Assembly: GCF_000568255.1 (NCBI RefSeq) | Contig: NZ_KK037166.1 | Location: forward strand, 2,867,518-2,931,517 | DNA: 64,000 nt | Source: Kutzneria sp. 744 | GTDB lineage: Bacteria; Actinomycetota; Actinomycetes; Mycobacteriales; Pseudonocardiaceae | Direction: 5' to 3' | In this document: piece after piece, positions 24,217 through 32,931 of the stretch | Layout of the letters: the number at the start of each line of letters is the position of its first letter | How positions within the stretch are numbered: position 1 is the first letter of the stretch | The notes under the pieces: generated by a model | The model's database searches: none | Told to the model about the DNA's origin: nothing | The model's input: only the letters and a program-made list of their open reading frames with translations | Program-made: the position numbers and the translations under genes

Positions 24217-24922
24217 GCGGCAAACCGTCGCGGAAGAAGCCGCCGGTGGGGCCGCCGGGCGGCAACGTCGCGGCCCACACCACGCCACGGGCGCTGTCGG
24301 CGGGGGAACGGTCGTCGGCGTCGTCGCCGCGTTCGGGGTGGGTGGCGGTGGCGCCGGGGTCGACGGAGTTGACCAGGATGGGCGTGTCGGCCAGCGCCCG
24401 GGCCAACACCTCGGTGAGGACGTTGAGCGTGTGCTTGGCGAAGGAATGAGCCGGTGCCCTCAGGCTGGCGCCCAGGTCGAGACCGGTGGCGATCTGCGAC
24501 GCGGACACGCTGGAGACGTTGACGACGCGGGCAGCCGAAGCCTTTTTCAGCATGGGCAACAGGGTCTGGACCAGCTGCCACGGACCGAGCACGTCGATGT
24601 CCAGGGCCGAGCGGACGGCGGAGATGTCGGCGTCCAGGGCGGACAACACGGCGAAGTCGACGACGTCGCTGGCGTTGTTGACCAGCACGTCGAGGTGGCC
24701 GAAGGTCCGGGTCACGTGATCGGCGACCGAGGCCATGGTGCCGGGCTGAGCGAGGTCGAGTCGTAGCGCGGTGGCGTTGCCCAAGGTGGCGGCGAGGGGT
24801 TCGACGCGGGCGAGGTCGCGGGCGGTGAGGATGACGTGGTAGCCGAGCTCGGACAGCTGCGTGGCGACGGCGAAGCCGAGGCCTTCACCGCGGCCGGCGC
24901 CGGTGATCAGGGCGGTTTTCAT
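24185..24922 (-). CDS. Short-chain dehydrogenase/reductase with atypical active site
   Basis: A 245-residue SDR. The cofactor site is TGAGRGEGLGFA, followed by LVNNASD and VVNVSSVSA. Where SDRs carry the catalytic YxxxK, this protein has HSFAK, so the Tyr is replaced by His. PILVNSVDPGATAT follows as usual. ATG 24922 matches typical family starts; ATG 24943 overlaps the MFS stop by ATGA and would add seven residues. It is co-transcribed with the MFS gene (24940-26367) and shares its TetR control. Activity may be reduced or altered by the Tyr loss. Confidence 0.85.
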   Translation of the reverse strand: MKTALITGAGRGEGLGFAVATQLSELGYHVILTARDLARVEPLAATLGNATALRLDLAQPGTMASVADHVTRTFGHLDVLVNNASDVVDFAVLSALDADISAVRSALDIDVLGPWQLVQTLLPMLKKASAARVVNVSSVSASQIATGLDLGASLRAPAHSFAKHTLNVLTEVLARALADTPILVNSVDPGATATHPERGDDADDRSPADSARGVVWAATLPPGGPTGGFFRDGLPLTPPSAIPLA

Positions 24923-24939
24923 GGCGGACTCTTTCGGCG

Positions 24940-26367
24940 TCATTGCTGAGCGTGCCTGGGCAGCAGGCCGACCAGCAGCAGGGCGAGCAGGAACACGGCG
25001 GCGGTGATGGCGAAGACCAGCTCGGCGGCGGCGAAGTAGCCGGCGGAGGCGGCGCGGGCGAAGAACACCGTGCCCAGAGCAGCCACGCCGATGGCGCCGG
25101 CGAACTGCTGGGCGGCGTTGAGGACGCCGGCGCCGGTGCCGACCTCCTCGGGGGTGGCGTCGCCGAGGATGAAGTCGAACAGCGGGATGAACAGCAGACC
25201 GGTGCCGAAGCCGGTGACGAACAGGGCCGGGGCCAGCTCCCACACCGTGATCACAGGGCCGAAGTGGGCGGCGGTCCACCACAGGCCGAGCAGGCCGACG
25301 ACGGCGACGGCCAGGCCGAGGTGCAGGCTGGCGCGGCCGAGCTTCTCGGCCAGCACGGCGCCGGACAGCAGCGTGGCGACGGCGGTGCCGGCGGCCCACG
25401 GGATCAGGGCGAAGCCGGTGTCCAGCGGGGCCCAGCCGAGGCCGGACTGCAGCAGCAGGTTGACGACCAGCACGAACGCGCTGAGCGCGGCGTAGAAGCC
25501 GCCGGTGATCAGCAGGCCGACGACGAAGCTGCGCTTGCCGAACAGCGAGCGGGTGATGACCGGGTGGCGGCTGCGTCGTTCGGACGCGACGAACAGCCCG
25601 AAGGCGACCAGGCCGGCGGCGATCATCACGTACGTCCAGGCCGGCCAGCCGAGGTCGCGGCCCTGGATGAGCGGCACGATCAGCAGCGCCGAGCCGGCCG
25701 TGAGCAGGGCGACGCCACGCACGTCGAGGCGGGCGGCGCGGTCCTCGCCGGCGTGACGGGGCAGCGCGAACCAGCCGACGGCCAGTGCGAGCAGGCCGAA
25801 CGGGATGTTGATCAGGAAGATGGCGCGCCACTGGCTGCCGAACAGGTCGAGGTGCAGCAGCCAGCCGGCCAGGATCGGGCCGGCCACGGTGGCCAGGCCC
25901 ATGATCGGGCCGACCGGCATGCAGGCGCGGCGCAGCAGGTGCGGCGGGAAGGCGACCTTGACCAGGGCCATGCCCTGGGGGATCAGCACCGAGCCGAACA
26001 GGCCCTGGAGCACGCGGGCGCCGATCAGGAACCCGGCGCCGGGCGCGAGGCCGCAGGCCAGCGAGGCGAGGGTGAAGCCGGTCAGGCCGAGCAGGAACAA
26101 CCGGCGGCGGCCGAGCAGGTCGCCGAGCCGGCCGGAGGTGATCAGGCCGAGGGCGAAGGCGGCGGTGTAGGCCGACAGCACCCATTGCAGGGTCATCGGG
26201 CCGCCGCCGAGGTCGGCGCGGATGGACGGGCCGGCCAGGTTGGCCACGCTGGTGTCGAGGAGGTCCATCAGCTCGGCGAGGACCACGACGACCAGGACCA
26301 GCCAGGCCCGGCGCTGGGGTAGCGGGGCGACCGGGGCCGCCGAAGACGAACTAAGTTCGATACTCAC
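24940..26367 (-). CDS. MFS multidrug transporter, DHA2 (14-TM) family
   Basis: A 475-residue transporter with about 14 hydrophobic segments. The DHA2 signature LDTSVANLAGPSIRADL lies after the first helix, MFS loop 2 is GRLGDLLGRRRLFLLG, and motif C-like text is GLATVAGPILAGWLL. It starts at GTG 26367 without a clear ribosome-binding site. One of three operator repeats lies inside its first codons. It is divergent from a tetR gene. The arrangement is the classic TetR/DHA2 efflux pair of Actinobacteria, with drug or metabolite efflux as the likely role. Confidence 0.9.
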   Translation of the reverse strand: MSIELSSSSAAPVAPLPQRRAWLVLVVVVLAELMDLLDTSVANLAGPSIRADLGGGPMTLQWVLSAYTAAFALGLITSGRLGDLLGRRRLFLLGLTGFTLASLACGLAPGAGFLIGARVLQGLFGSVLIPQGMALVKVAFPPHLLRRACMPVGPIMGLATVAGPILAGWLLHLDLFGSQWRAIFLINIPFGLLALAVGWFALPRHAGEDRAARLDVRGVALLTAGSALLIVPLIQGRDLGWPAWTYVMIAAGLVAFGLFVASERRSRHPVITRSLFGKRSFVVGLLITGGFYAALSAFVLVVNLLLQSGLGWAPLDTGFALIPWAAGTAVATLLSGAVLAEKLGRASLHLGLAVAVVGLLGLWWTAAHFGPVITVWELAPALFVTGFGTGLLFIPLFDFILGDATPEEVGTGAGVLNAAQQFAGAIGVAALGTVFFARAASAGYFAAAELVFAITAAVFLLALLLVGLLPRHAQQ

Positions 26368-26397
26368 GAACTAAGTTCTACTTAACGAACTTAGTTC
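26348..26397. promoter_or_regulatory. Triple TetR operator GAACTWAGTTC between MFS and tetR
   Basis: Three copies of the 11-bp palindrome GAACTAAGTTC / GAACTTAGTTC occur at 26348-26358, 26368-26378 and 26387-26397, about 20 bp apart. The last is embedded in ACGAACTTAGTTCGT. The first lies within codons 4-7 of the MFS gene. The spacing of about two helical turns allows side-by-side dimers to cover both start regions. Confidence 0.85.
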
Positions 26398-26418
26398 GTG
26401 TCAAGGTAGGCTGGCCCC

Positions 26419-27099
26419 ATGTCCACCGACCCACCCCGCGCCGGCCGCCCGGAACGGCGGCCGCGCAAGGCGCCGATCACCGCTGACCGCATCACCGACG
26501 CGGCGTTGCAGGTCATCGCGGCCGAGGGCTACGACGCGCTGACCGTCCGCCGGGTCGCCGCCGTGCTCGACACCGGGCCGTCCTCGCTGTACGCGCACAT
26601 CGTCAACAAGGACGACCTCGACGACCTGCTCATCGCCCGGCTCTGCGCCGAGATCCAGCTGCCCGCGCCCGATCCCGTGACGTGGCGTGAGCAGCTGATC
26701 GAGGTCTTCGTCCAGCTGCGCGACCAGTACCTCAAGTACCCCGGCGTGTCCAAGGCCGCGCTGGCCATGATGCCCATGCACCTTGAGACGCTGCGGGTCC
26801 AGGAGGGCCTGCTGGCGATCATGCTGGCCGGCGGCGTCGAACCGCGGGCCGCCGCCTGGACCCTGGACGCCCTCACCCTCTACATCAGCGCCTACGCCCT
26901 GGAGCGCTCACTCGTGCGGCAACGCCAGCAGCACCACGACGACGCCTGGATCGTCAGCCGCGAGGACATGGTCGACCGCTTCACCGCCCTGCCGGCCGAC
27001 CGCTTCCCCCTCACCAAACGCCTCGCCGCCGAGCTGAACTCGGGCGACGGCCACGACCGGTTCGACTTCACCCTCAGGATGATCATCGGCAAGCTCTAG
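26419..27099 (+). CDS. TetR-family repressor with TetR_C-type effector domain
   Basis: A 226-residue regulator. The HTH is RITDAALQVIAAEGYDALTV followed by VAAVLDTGPSSLYAHIVNK (residues about 24-65); the C-terminal domain resembles TetR_C of tetracycline-repressor-like proteins. It is divergent from the DHA2 transporter and separated from it by the triple operator. A DinB-family gene follows 10 bp after its stop and may be co-transcribed. Confidence 0.9.
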   Translation: MSTDPPRAGRPERRPRKAPITADRITDAALQVIAAEGYDALTVRRVAAVLDTGPSSLYAHIVNKDDLDDLLIARLCAEIQLPAPDPVTWREQLIEVFVQLRDQYLKYPGVSKAALAMMPMHLETLRVQEGLLAIMLAGGVEPRAAAWTLDALTLYISAYALERSLVRQRQQHHDDAWIVSREDMVDRFTALPADRFPLTKRLAAELNSGDGHDRFDFTLRMIIGKL

Positions 27100-27109
27100 G
27101 GGTGCACCC

Positions 27110-27634
27110 ATGTCCGAGATAGACCGGCTCCTCCGCGAGTACGACCGCGCCCGCGCCTACACCGACGAGCTGTGGCGGGACCTCAGCCCGGACGAGGTCG
27201 TCTGGCGTCCGCACGAGAACTCCAGCGCCATCGGCTGGCACCTCGGGCACCAGGCCCACGTCGCCCACTTCATGGTGCGCAACCTGACCGCCGCCGAGCC
27301 CAGCCCCGACCCCGAGCTGGACGGGATCATGGACTCCGCCCAGCCCGAGCGGTTCCGCGGCGCGTTGCCGACCGTCGACCGGCTCACCCTCTTCCGGGAC
27401 ACCGTCGCCGAACGCGTGCACGCCCGGCTCGGCGACATCGCCGGCGGCCGCGTCGCCGCCCCCGACCAGCTCACCGTCGTCGGCCGGCACCTGCTCATCG
27501 CCCTGATCAACCACGAGTACCAGCACGACCAGTGGATCGGCGAGGTCCGCTCCCGCGATCTCGGCCACGAGCTCCCGCCCGACCCCGACACCGACCTCGT
27601 CGGCCGGGTGGACGGCTACCTCATGCTGTCCTGA
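27110..27634 (+). CDS. DinB/YfiT-family metal-binding four-helix protein
   Basis: A 174-residue protein of the DinB superfamily. The three metal-ligand histidines appear in IGWHLGHQAHVAHF and LINHEYQHDQWIGEV. In Actinobacteria such proteins are often mycothiol- or bacillithiol-dependent transferases for detoxification. The start is 10 bp after the tetR stop. Confidence 0.85.
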   Translation: MSEIDRLLREYDRARAYTDELWRDLSPDEVVWRPHENSSAIGWHLGHQAHVAHFMVRNLTAAEPSPDPELDGIMDSAQPERFRGALPTVDRLTLFRDTVAERVHARLGDIAGGRVAAPDQLTVVGRHLLIALINHEYQHDQWIGEVRSRDLGHELPPDPDTDLVGRVDGYLMLS

Positions 27635-27656
27635 CTTCGGTTCGCGGGTGGAACGC

Positions 27657-28910
27657 CTAGCCGCGAGCCACTCCCCCTTCCTGTCCCGGCCCGACGAGCT
27701 CGCCCGCATCCTCGCCGCCGGCCCGTGAACGACGCAGGCCGACGGCGGCCAGCGGCACGAGGGCGATGGTCAACAGGGCCGAGGCCACCAGGCCGCCCTC
27801 GGTGCCCACGGCCTGCACGAGCGGCCCGCCGAGGGCCAGGCCCAGCGGTGCAGCGACGTTCGAGCAGGCCGTCCACAGCGTGAGCACCGGCTGCTGCTCG
27901 GACGGCGCCAGCACCCGCTGCACGACGGTGTAGACCACGGGCGTGAACGGCGCGTAGATCAAGCCGCCGAGGAAGAACACGACCGCCGCGTACGGCACCG
28001 ACGGCGCGAAGGTCAGCAGCACCACGACCACACCCCACAGGCCGATGATCGAGACGAGCACCCGGTGCTCGGGCAGCTTCCGCAACAGGCCCGTCAACAC
28101 CGCGCCGATCAACGCCCCGACGCCGAAGCCGGTCCAGATCACGCCCAGCGACAGGCCGTCGCCGTGCAGCGGGCCGCGCACCAGCAGCGGCAGGGCGATC
28201 TCCACCGGCATGTAGAACAGGTTGAAGCCGAACACCACCACCAGCAGCCGGGCCGCCAGCGGAATCCGCCGCAGGATCCGCAGCCCGGAGGCGGGAATCC
28301 GGTTACCCTCCACCGACCCCGCGGTCGACGGCGTGACGAACACCGCCGCCAGCAGCAACACCTGGGCCGCACCGTCGACGACCAGGGCGATGCCCGGATT
28401 CTGGCCGGTGGCCAGCACGCCGCCGATCACCGGGCCGATGGCGTACGCCGCGAGGCTCTGGCTGGTGCCGAGCAACCCGTTGGCCGCCAACCGATCCTGC
28501 GGCGCCACCAGCTCCGTCACCACCAGCCGGCGGGAGCTGACGCCGACCATCCGCAAGATGGAGCCGAACAGCAGCCCGCAGACCAGCACCGGCAGCGTGA
28601 TCGCGTCGGCCATGGCCAGCAGCCCCAGCCCGGCCAGCACCGCCCCGCGCAGCAGGCAGTCCACGATGATCGACACCCGCGGCGGGATGCGCAGCCTGGT
28701 CAGGCCGATGGTGAAGGCCAGCGCCGTGGCCAGCACGTACGGCGCCGCCTCCACCGCCGAGATGGCCAGCGGCGCCGGCACATCGCCGTGAATCCGCAGG
28801 GTGAGCAGGGGAAGCGCGGTGATGATGGCCCCGTCGCCCACATTGGCCACGACATCGCCCACCAGCACCGCGCTCACCCGGTGATCCCGCAGGACCCGCC
28901 AGTACTCCAT
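27657..28910 (-). CDS. MFS transporter (enterobactin-exporter-like type)
   Basis: A 417-residue membrane protein with about 12 hydrophobic segments. The start VLVGDVVANVGDGAIITALPLL resembles the MFS_3/EntS-type first helix. A conserved acidic/arginine loop near VGVSSRRLVVTELVAPQDRLAANGLL is typical of the same group. ATG 28910 is preferred over GTG 28937 because the latter falls inside a perfect 16-bp palindrome (28935-28950). It lies downstream of the secreted repeat protein on the same strand. The substrate is unknown. Confidence 0.85.
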   Translation of the reverse strand: MEYWRVLRDHRVSAVLVGDVVANVGDGAIITALPLLTLRIHGDVPAPLAISAVEAAPYVLATALAFTIGLTRLRIPPRVSIIVDCLLRGAVLAGLGLLAMADAITLPVLVCGLLFGSILRMVGVSSRRLVVTELVAPQDRLAANGLLGTSQSLAAYAIGPVIGGVLATGQNPGIALVVDGAAQVLLLAAVFVTPSTAGSVEGNRIPASGLRILRRIPLAARLLVVVFGFNLFYMPVEIALPLLVRGPLHGDGLSLGVIWTGFGVGALIGAVLTGLLRKLPEHRVLVSIIGLWGVVVVLLTFAPSVPYAAVVFFLGGLIYAPFTPVVYTVVQRVLAPSEQQPVLTLWTACSNVAAPLGLALGGPLVQAVGTEGGLVASALLTIALVPLAAVGLRRSRAGGEDAGELVGPGQEGGVARG

Positions 28911-28934
28911 CCGGCCATTCTGGATCCTCCAGCG

Positions 28935-28950
28935 CACTGGAGGTCCAGTG
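28935..28950. promoter_or_regulatory. Perfect palindrome CACTGGAGGTCCAGTG
   Basis: Seven-base arms CACTGGA and TCCAGTG flank GG. It sits between the stop of the secreted repeat protein (28954) and the MFS gene, where it could be an operator for the transporter. It is too short for a strong terminator. Confidence 0.45.
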
Positions 28951-28953
28951 ATC

Positions 28954-30663
28954 TCAGCTCAGGCGCATCTTGCCGTCGTAGAAGCCGGTCGGGATCGAGA
29001 ACCACTCGTGCCAACCGCCGTTGGTGGTGATGTTCCCGGCCCAGAACGTGCTGACCACATGGCCATCGGCCGCGGTGGTGAACAACTGCGTCTGACCGTT
29101 GAGCGTCGTCACCGACACCGCCGCGTTGGCCGCCGTCACGCCGTCCCCGTACCCGGTCGGGATCGAGAACCACTCGTGCCAACCACCATTAGTGGTGATG
29201 TCACCGGACCAGAACGTCGACATCACGTGACCGTCGGGAGCCCGCGTGTAGAGCTGGCTGCCGGCCACGGTCACGATGGCGTTCGCCGCCGCCACACCGT
29301 CGTAGAAACCGGTCGGGATCGAGAACCAGCCGTGCCAGCCGCCGTTTTCCACGGAGCCCCACCAGAACGTGCTCATCACGTGACCATCGGACGCGGTCGT
29401 GAACAACTGCGTCTGGCCATTGATCGTCGTCACGGAAATCGCGGCGTTGTTGGCCGTCAGGCCGTCGCCATAGCCGGTGGGGATGGAGAACCACTCGTGC
29501 CAGCCGCCATTGGTGTTGGCACCCGACCAGAACGTGGACATCACATGACCGTCGGGAGCCCGCGTGTACAGCTGACTGCCGGCCACGGTCACGATGGCGT
29601 TCGCCGCCGCCACACCGTCGTAGAAACCGGTGGGAATGGCGAACCAGTCGTGCCAGCCGCCGTTGGTGTTGGCCCCGGACCAGAAGGTGCTCATCACGTG
29701 GCCGTCGGGCGCGGTGGTGAACAGCTGGGGCTGGCCGTTGATCGTCGTGGCCGACACGGTGGCGTTGGGCGCGGTCTTGCCGTCGTAGAAGCCGGTCGGG
29801 ATCGAGAACCACTCGTGCCAACCGCCGTTGGTGGTGATGTTGCCGGCCCAGAACGTGCTGATCACGTGGCCGTCGGCGGCGGTGGTGAACAGCTGCGTCT
29901 GGCCGTTGATCGACGTCACCGTGACGGTGGCGTTGGGCGCGGTGACGCCGTCGCCGTAGCCGGTGGGAATCGAGAACCACTCGTGCCAGCCGCCGTTGTC
30001 GGTGCCGCCCGACCAGAACGTCGACATCACGTGGCCGTCCGGGGCGATGCCGTACTCCTGCCCGCCCGTGGCCGTCACGACCGCTCGCACGCCGGTCGGC
30101 GGCGGCGGGGCGTCGTCGACGATGTTGTTGTAGCGGTAGATCTTGTAGCTGCTGGCCGGCCAGCCGACCCAGCTCGAGTTGTGAATGTTGGTGTGGCCAT
30201 GGGAGATCGGCGTCGAGCCCCAGCTGTAGTAGCTGAAGTTGCCGTTGTTGTCGTCCCACTTCTCGAAGATGAACGAGTGCCCGACCGGATACGCCGTGTT
30301 GGACCGGTTGAAGAAGTCGCCCGGCTTCAGATCCTGCCACGGGATCTCGTAGCCGTAGTTCGGCAGATCGGCCGTGCTGGGGCTGTGGGCCAGGTGCAGC
30401 GCCATGGAGACGTAGCCGGAGCAGTCGTGGCGGTAGGAGCCGTCACCGCTGGGGCCGGGCGAGAACGCGCCCTGGTCGTACGGGCCGGGATTGTGGTCGT
30501 ACCAGGCTTTCGCCCGCGCGATGACCTCCGACCGGGTGATCGGGCCGCCCAGCGACGAAGTTGCCGGGGCCGCCGTCGCGGCCGGCGCCGTCACCGTCGT
30601 CACGACGCCGGTCAGCAGCACCGCTGCCGCCGACACCGTGGCCAGTAATCTGCCGAGTCTCAT
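28954..30663 (-). CDS. Secreted NlpC/P60- or amidase-like protein with seven Trp-rich repeats
   Basis: A 569-residue exported protein. A Sec signal peptide (residues 1-31, hydrophobic core VSAAAVLLTGVVTTV, AxA cleavage site) is followed by a cysteine-peptidase-like domain. In that domain the Cys lies in YRHDCSGYVSMALHL and the His in VGHSFIFEKWD, with WQDLKPGDFF between. From about residue 190 come seven imperfect repeats of about 50 residues, each with the pattern DGHVMSTFW...NGGWHEWFSIPTG. Seven W-rich units suggest a seven-bladed propeller or lectin-like carbohydrate- or wall-binding module. It could be a peptidoglycan hydrolase held at the cell wall. The fold of the repeats is an inference. 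Confidence 0.85.
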   Translation of the reverse strand: MRLGRLLATVSAAAVLLTGVVTTVTAPAATAAPATSSLGGPITRSEVIARAKAWYDHNPGPYDQGAFSPGPSGDGSYRHDCSGYVSMALHLAHSPSTADLPNYGYEIPWQDLKPGDFFNRSNTAYPVGHSFIFEKWDDNNGNFSYYSWGSTPISHGHTNIHNSSWVGWPASSYKIYRYNNIVDDAPPPPTGVRAVVTATGGQEYGIAPDGHVMSTFWSGGTDNGGWHEWFSIPTGYGDGVTAPNATVTVTSINGQTQLFTTAADGHVISTFWAGNITTNGGWHEWFSIPTGFYDGKTAPNATVSATTINGQPQLFTTAPDGHVMSTFWSGANTNGGWHDWFAIPTGFYDGVAAANAIVTVAGSQLYTRAPDGHVMSTFWSGANTNGGWHEWFSIPTGYGDGLTANNAAISVTTINGQTQLFTTASDGHVMSTFWWGSVENGGWHGWFSIPTGFYDGVAAANAIVTVAGSQLYTRAPDGHVMSTFWSGDITTNGGWHEWFSIPTGYGDGVTAANAAVSVTTLNGQTQLFTTAADGHVVSTFWAGNITTNGGWHEWFSIPTGFYDGKMRLS

Positions 30664-30844
30664 GGTTCCCCTCTACAAACCCTTGAAGCACAACGAGAAG
30701 TCCATGGTGGCGGGTCGCGGCGGTCGGATGATCACCGTCGGCCGAGGTGCAATTTCGGTGGTCAACGCGGCGCCGACGGCCCCGGTACGGGTTCGGTACG
30801 GGCAGACTGGGTCGCGGAGACGGCCACATGACGTGGGGGGGACA

Positions 30845-31813
30845 GTGGAGACGATCGAGGGGAAGACGGTCGGTCACCTGATCGCGGAACGCAGACGGGC
30901 CACGGGTATCACCCAGAAGGAGCTGGCGGAGCGCTCATGCCTGAGCATCGGGGCCGTGCGCGACATCGAGCAGGGCCGCACCGCGCGGCCGCGGCCCGCC
31001 GCGCTGCGCAACCTGTTCAGGGTCATCGGGCTCGATCATGAGCATCTGTCATATTACTTGACCGCAACGCCGTGGCGGTTCCGGGTGCTGGGACCGTTCG
31101 CGGTGACGTGCAACGGCGTGCCGGTGGATGTCGGCTCGGCCCGGCAACGTGCCGTGCTGGGGCTGCTCGCGCTGTCCCCCAACGACTTCGTACACCGCGA
31201 CGCCATTGCCGACGCCCTGTGGACGGACCGGTCGGCCAAGACGGCGCGTCGACTCGTCCCGGCCGCGGTGAGCCGGCTGCGCCGGGCGCTGGCCAAAGCA
31301 GCACGGACGGCCAAGCGCGAGCTCCTGGTGTCGGACGGCCCCCGCTACCGGCTCGTCGTGCACGTGGACGAGCACGACCTGCTGCGGTTCCGGCATCTCG
31401 TTCGGGCAGAGGACCACGAGGCGGCGCTGCGGCTGTTCCACGGCGATCCCCTGGCCGATCTCCCGGACCTGCACAGCCTGCCCGAGCACACGACGATCAG
31501 GATCGAGCACACCGACGCCGTGCTCGCCTACGCGGACATCGCGCCAGCCGGGGCCGCGCTTCCCCACCTGCGCGCCGCGTCCGCTGCTGAGCCCCTGCAC
31601 ACCGGCGTGCAGGCCAAGTACCTGCTCGCCCTGGCCGGCACCGGGCAGACGGCCGTGGCGCTGCGGCACTTCGAGGTCGTCCGGCAGCAACTGGCCGACG
31701 AGTTGGGCATGGCGCCGGACGACGTGCTGCTGGCCGCCCGGCGGCGGATCCTCGGCCGGGTCCGCGAGGGTGTCGATTCAGGTGCGTCCCGTTCGACGCT
31801 GGGGTATGACTGA
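30845..31813 (+). CDS. BTAD-domain (AfsR/SARP-like) regulator with N-terminal XRE helix-turn-helix
   Basis: A 322-residue regulator with three parts. An XRE-type HTH occupies residues about 8-62 (HLIAERRRATGITQKELAER, LSIGAVRDIEQGRT). An OmpR-like winged helix begins at WRFRVLGPFAV and includes RQRAVLGLLALSPNDFV. A bacterial transcriptional activator domain ends in VRQQLADELGMAPDDVLLAA. GTG 30845 follows a run of G (GGGGGGGA) a few bases upstream. The gene is divergent from the secreted repeat protein across 30664-30844 and may regulate it. Confidence 0.85.
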   Translation: METIEGKTVGHLIAERRRATGITQKELAERSCLSIGAVRDIEQGRTARPRPAALRNLFRVIGLDHEHLSYYLTATPWRFRVLGPFAVTCNGVPVDVGSARQRAVLGLLALSPNDFVHRDAIADALWTDRSAKTARRLVPAAVSRLRRALAKAARTAKRELLVSDGPRYRLVVHVDEHDLLRFRHLVRAEDHEAALRLFHGDPLADLPDLHSLPEHTTIRIEHTDAVLAYADIAPAGAALPHLRAASAAEPLHTGVQAKYLLALAGTGQTAVALRHFEVVRQQLADELGMAPDDVLLAARRRILGRVREGVDSGASRSTLGYD

Positions 31814-31817
31814 CGCC

Positions 31818-32330
31818 ATGAACGAGCCCAGCTCCACCCGAAACCTCGATCTGTACGGGCACGCGGAACTGCCGTGGAGCAGGCCCCGCGACATCCTGGC
31901 CACGGACACCCCGACGGCGGACCTGACGTTCTTCGTGGCAACGGTGCGGCCGGACGGGCGGCCGCACACGGCCGGTGTCGGGGCGGTGTGGGTGGACGAC
32001 GCGCTGTACTTCGTCGGCGGGCCGGGAACGCGAAGGTCACGCAACCTGGCGGCGAATCCGGCGTGCAGCGTGGCGGTGCGGCTGCGGGGCATCGACCTGA
32101 CCATGGAGGGCGAGGCCCACCGGATCACGGACGCGGACACGCTGGAGCGGCTGGCAGCGGTGTTCCGCAGCGGCGGCTGGCCGGCGTCGGTCGACGGCGA
32201 CGCGCTGACCGCGCCCTACAGCGCACCGAGTGCGGGGCCGGCGCCCTGGCATCTCTACCGCTTGACGTTGCGTTCCGCAGTCGGCGTGGCCGGGCAGGAA
32301 CCGCACGGGGCCACCCGCTGGACGTTCTGA
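31818..32330 (+). CDS. Pyridoxamine 5'-phosphate oxidase-family split-barrel protein
   Basis: A protein of about 170 residues of the PNPOx-like flavin or F420-binding split barrel. Typical elements are LTFFVATVRPDGRPHTAGVGAVW, ALYFVGGPGTRRSRNLAAN and CSVAVRLRGIDLTMEGEA. Two starts are possible: ATG 31806, which overlaps the BTAD stop, and ATG 31818. It is probably co-transcribed with the BTAD regulator. The reaction is unknown. Confidence 0.8.
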   Translation: MNEPSSTRNLDLYGHAELPWSRPRDILATDTPTADLTFFVATVRPDGRPHTAGVGAVWVDDALYFVGGPGTRRSRNLAANPACSVAVRLRGIDLTMEGEAHRITDADTLERLAAVFRSGGWPASVDGDALTAPYSAPSAGPAPWHLYRLTLRSAVGVAGQEPHGATRWTF

Positions 32331-32334
32331 GCCG

Positions 32335-32691
32335 TCACGGTGCCCCCTGCTCGTGGAAGCTGCGCCGCCACTCGCCGTCGTCCAGCATGTAGACGCTGGT
32401 GCATTTGAGCAGCTCCGGGAGGACCGAGCCGCCCGCTTCGAGCCGGGCCGTGTACGTCAGCACCACGGCGGCGTCGGTCAGCTCCACCGTACGCGTCGAC
32501 TCCAGCCGGCAGGCCCGCCACCGCGGCGGGCCTGCGTAGTGGTCCAGGACCTCTTTGCGCCGCAATGGGCCGTCCGCGAGCAGCACCACCGCCCCATCGG
32601 TCATCACGTGGTCCAGGAACTCGACGGCCGTGCCGGCGACGATCGCGTCCCAGCACGCCTGTTCCAGTTCCCACGGTCCCGGACTGTGCAT
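32335..32691 (-). CDS. DUF4440 / NTF2-like small protein
   Basis: A protein of about 118 residues with the NTF2-like (SnoaL/DUF4440) pattern: an N-terminal helix ELEQACWDAIVAGTAVEFLDHV, then beta strands DGAVVLLADG, VELTDAAVVLTYTARL and CTSVYMLDDGEWRRSFHEQ. ATG 32691 is chosen because a start at 32742 overlaps a peptidase remnant. It ends convergently 5 bp from the PNPOx-like gene. Such proteins bind small hydrophobic ligands; the role is unknown. Confidence 0.65.
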   Translation of the reverse strand: MHSPGPWELEQACWDAIVAGTAVEFLDHVMTDGAVVLLADGPLRRKEVLDHYAGPPRWRACRLESTRTVELTDAAVVLTYTARLEAGGSVLPELLKCTSVYMLDDGEWRRSFHEQGAP

Positions 32692-32725
32692 CCGCGCGAC
32701 GCCCCATGACTCGACAACAGTTTGC

Positions 32726-32895
32726 TCAAGAAAGTGTTGCATAGTGCATAACGGGTCGGCGGGCCCACCGGTCGGCCAGCGCGGACAGCAGCGCGACGGA
32801 GGTGTCGACGGCACGGGCGAAGACCGCCAGGGACAACCGCTCGTTCGGGCCAAGCGCTTCGGCATTGCCGCCTAGAATTCCGCCCGCCAACGCGG
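32726..32895 (-). pseudogene. C-terminal remnant of an M20-family peptidase
   Basis: One reverse-strand frame reads GGNAEALGPNERLSLAVF followed by ARAVDTSVALLSALADRW and ends at a TGA (32726-32728). This matches the closing helix region of M20 dipeptidases (GGN..APNERL). Nothing upstream continues the gene, so only the tail survives. The call rests on a short match. Confidence 0.4.
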
Positions 32896-32931
32896 ACAGC
32901 AGTTGTCCGCAATGCGTTCTAGCATCGCTCC

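Noticed and set aside
24943-26322. A 459-codon forward frame opposite the DHA2 transporter.
   Set aside because: Translation is mostly Gly, Ala, Glu, Gln and Asp, mirroring the hydrophobic codons on the other strand; no start site or family match.
28990-30060. Regularly spaced DNA repeats resembling a CRISPR array.
   Set aside because: Spacing of about 150 bp and codon-phase conservation show they are protein repeats; no cas genes are present.
28948-30648. A 566-codon forward frame with regular repeats.
   Set aside because: It is the complement of the Trp-rich repeat protein; its repeats only reflect the coding repeats.
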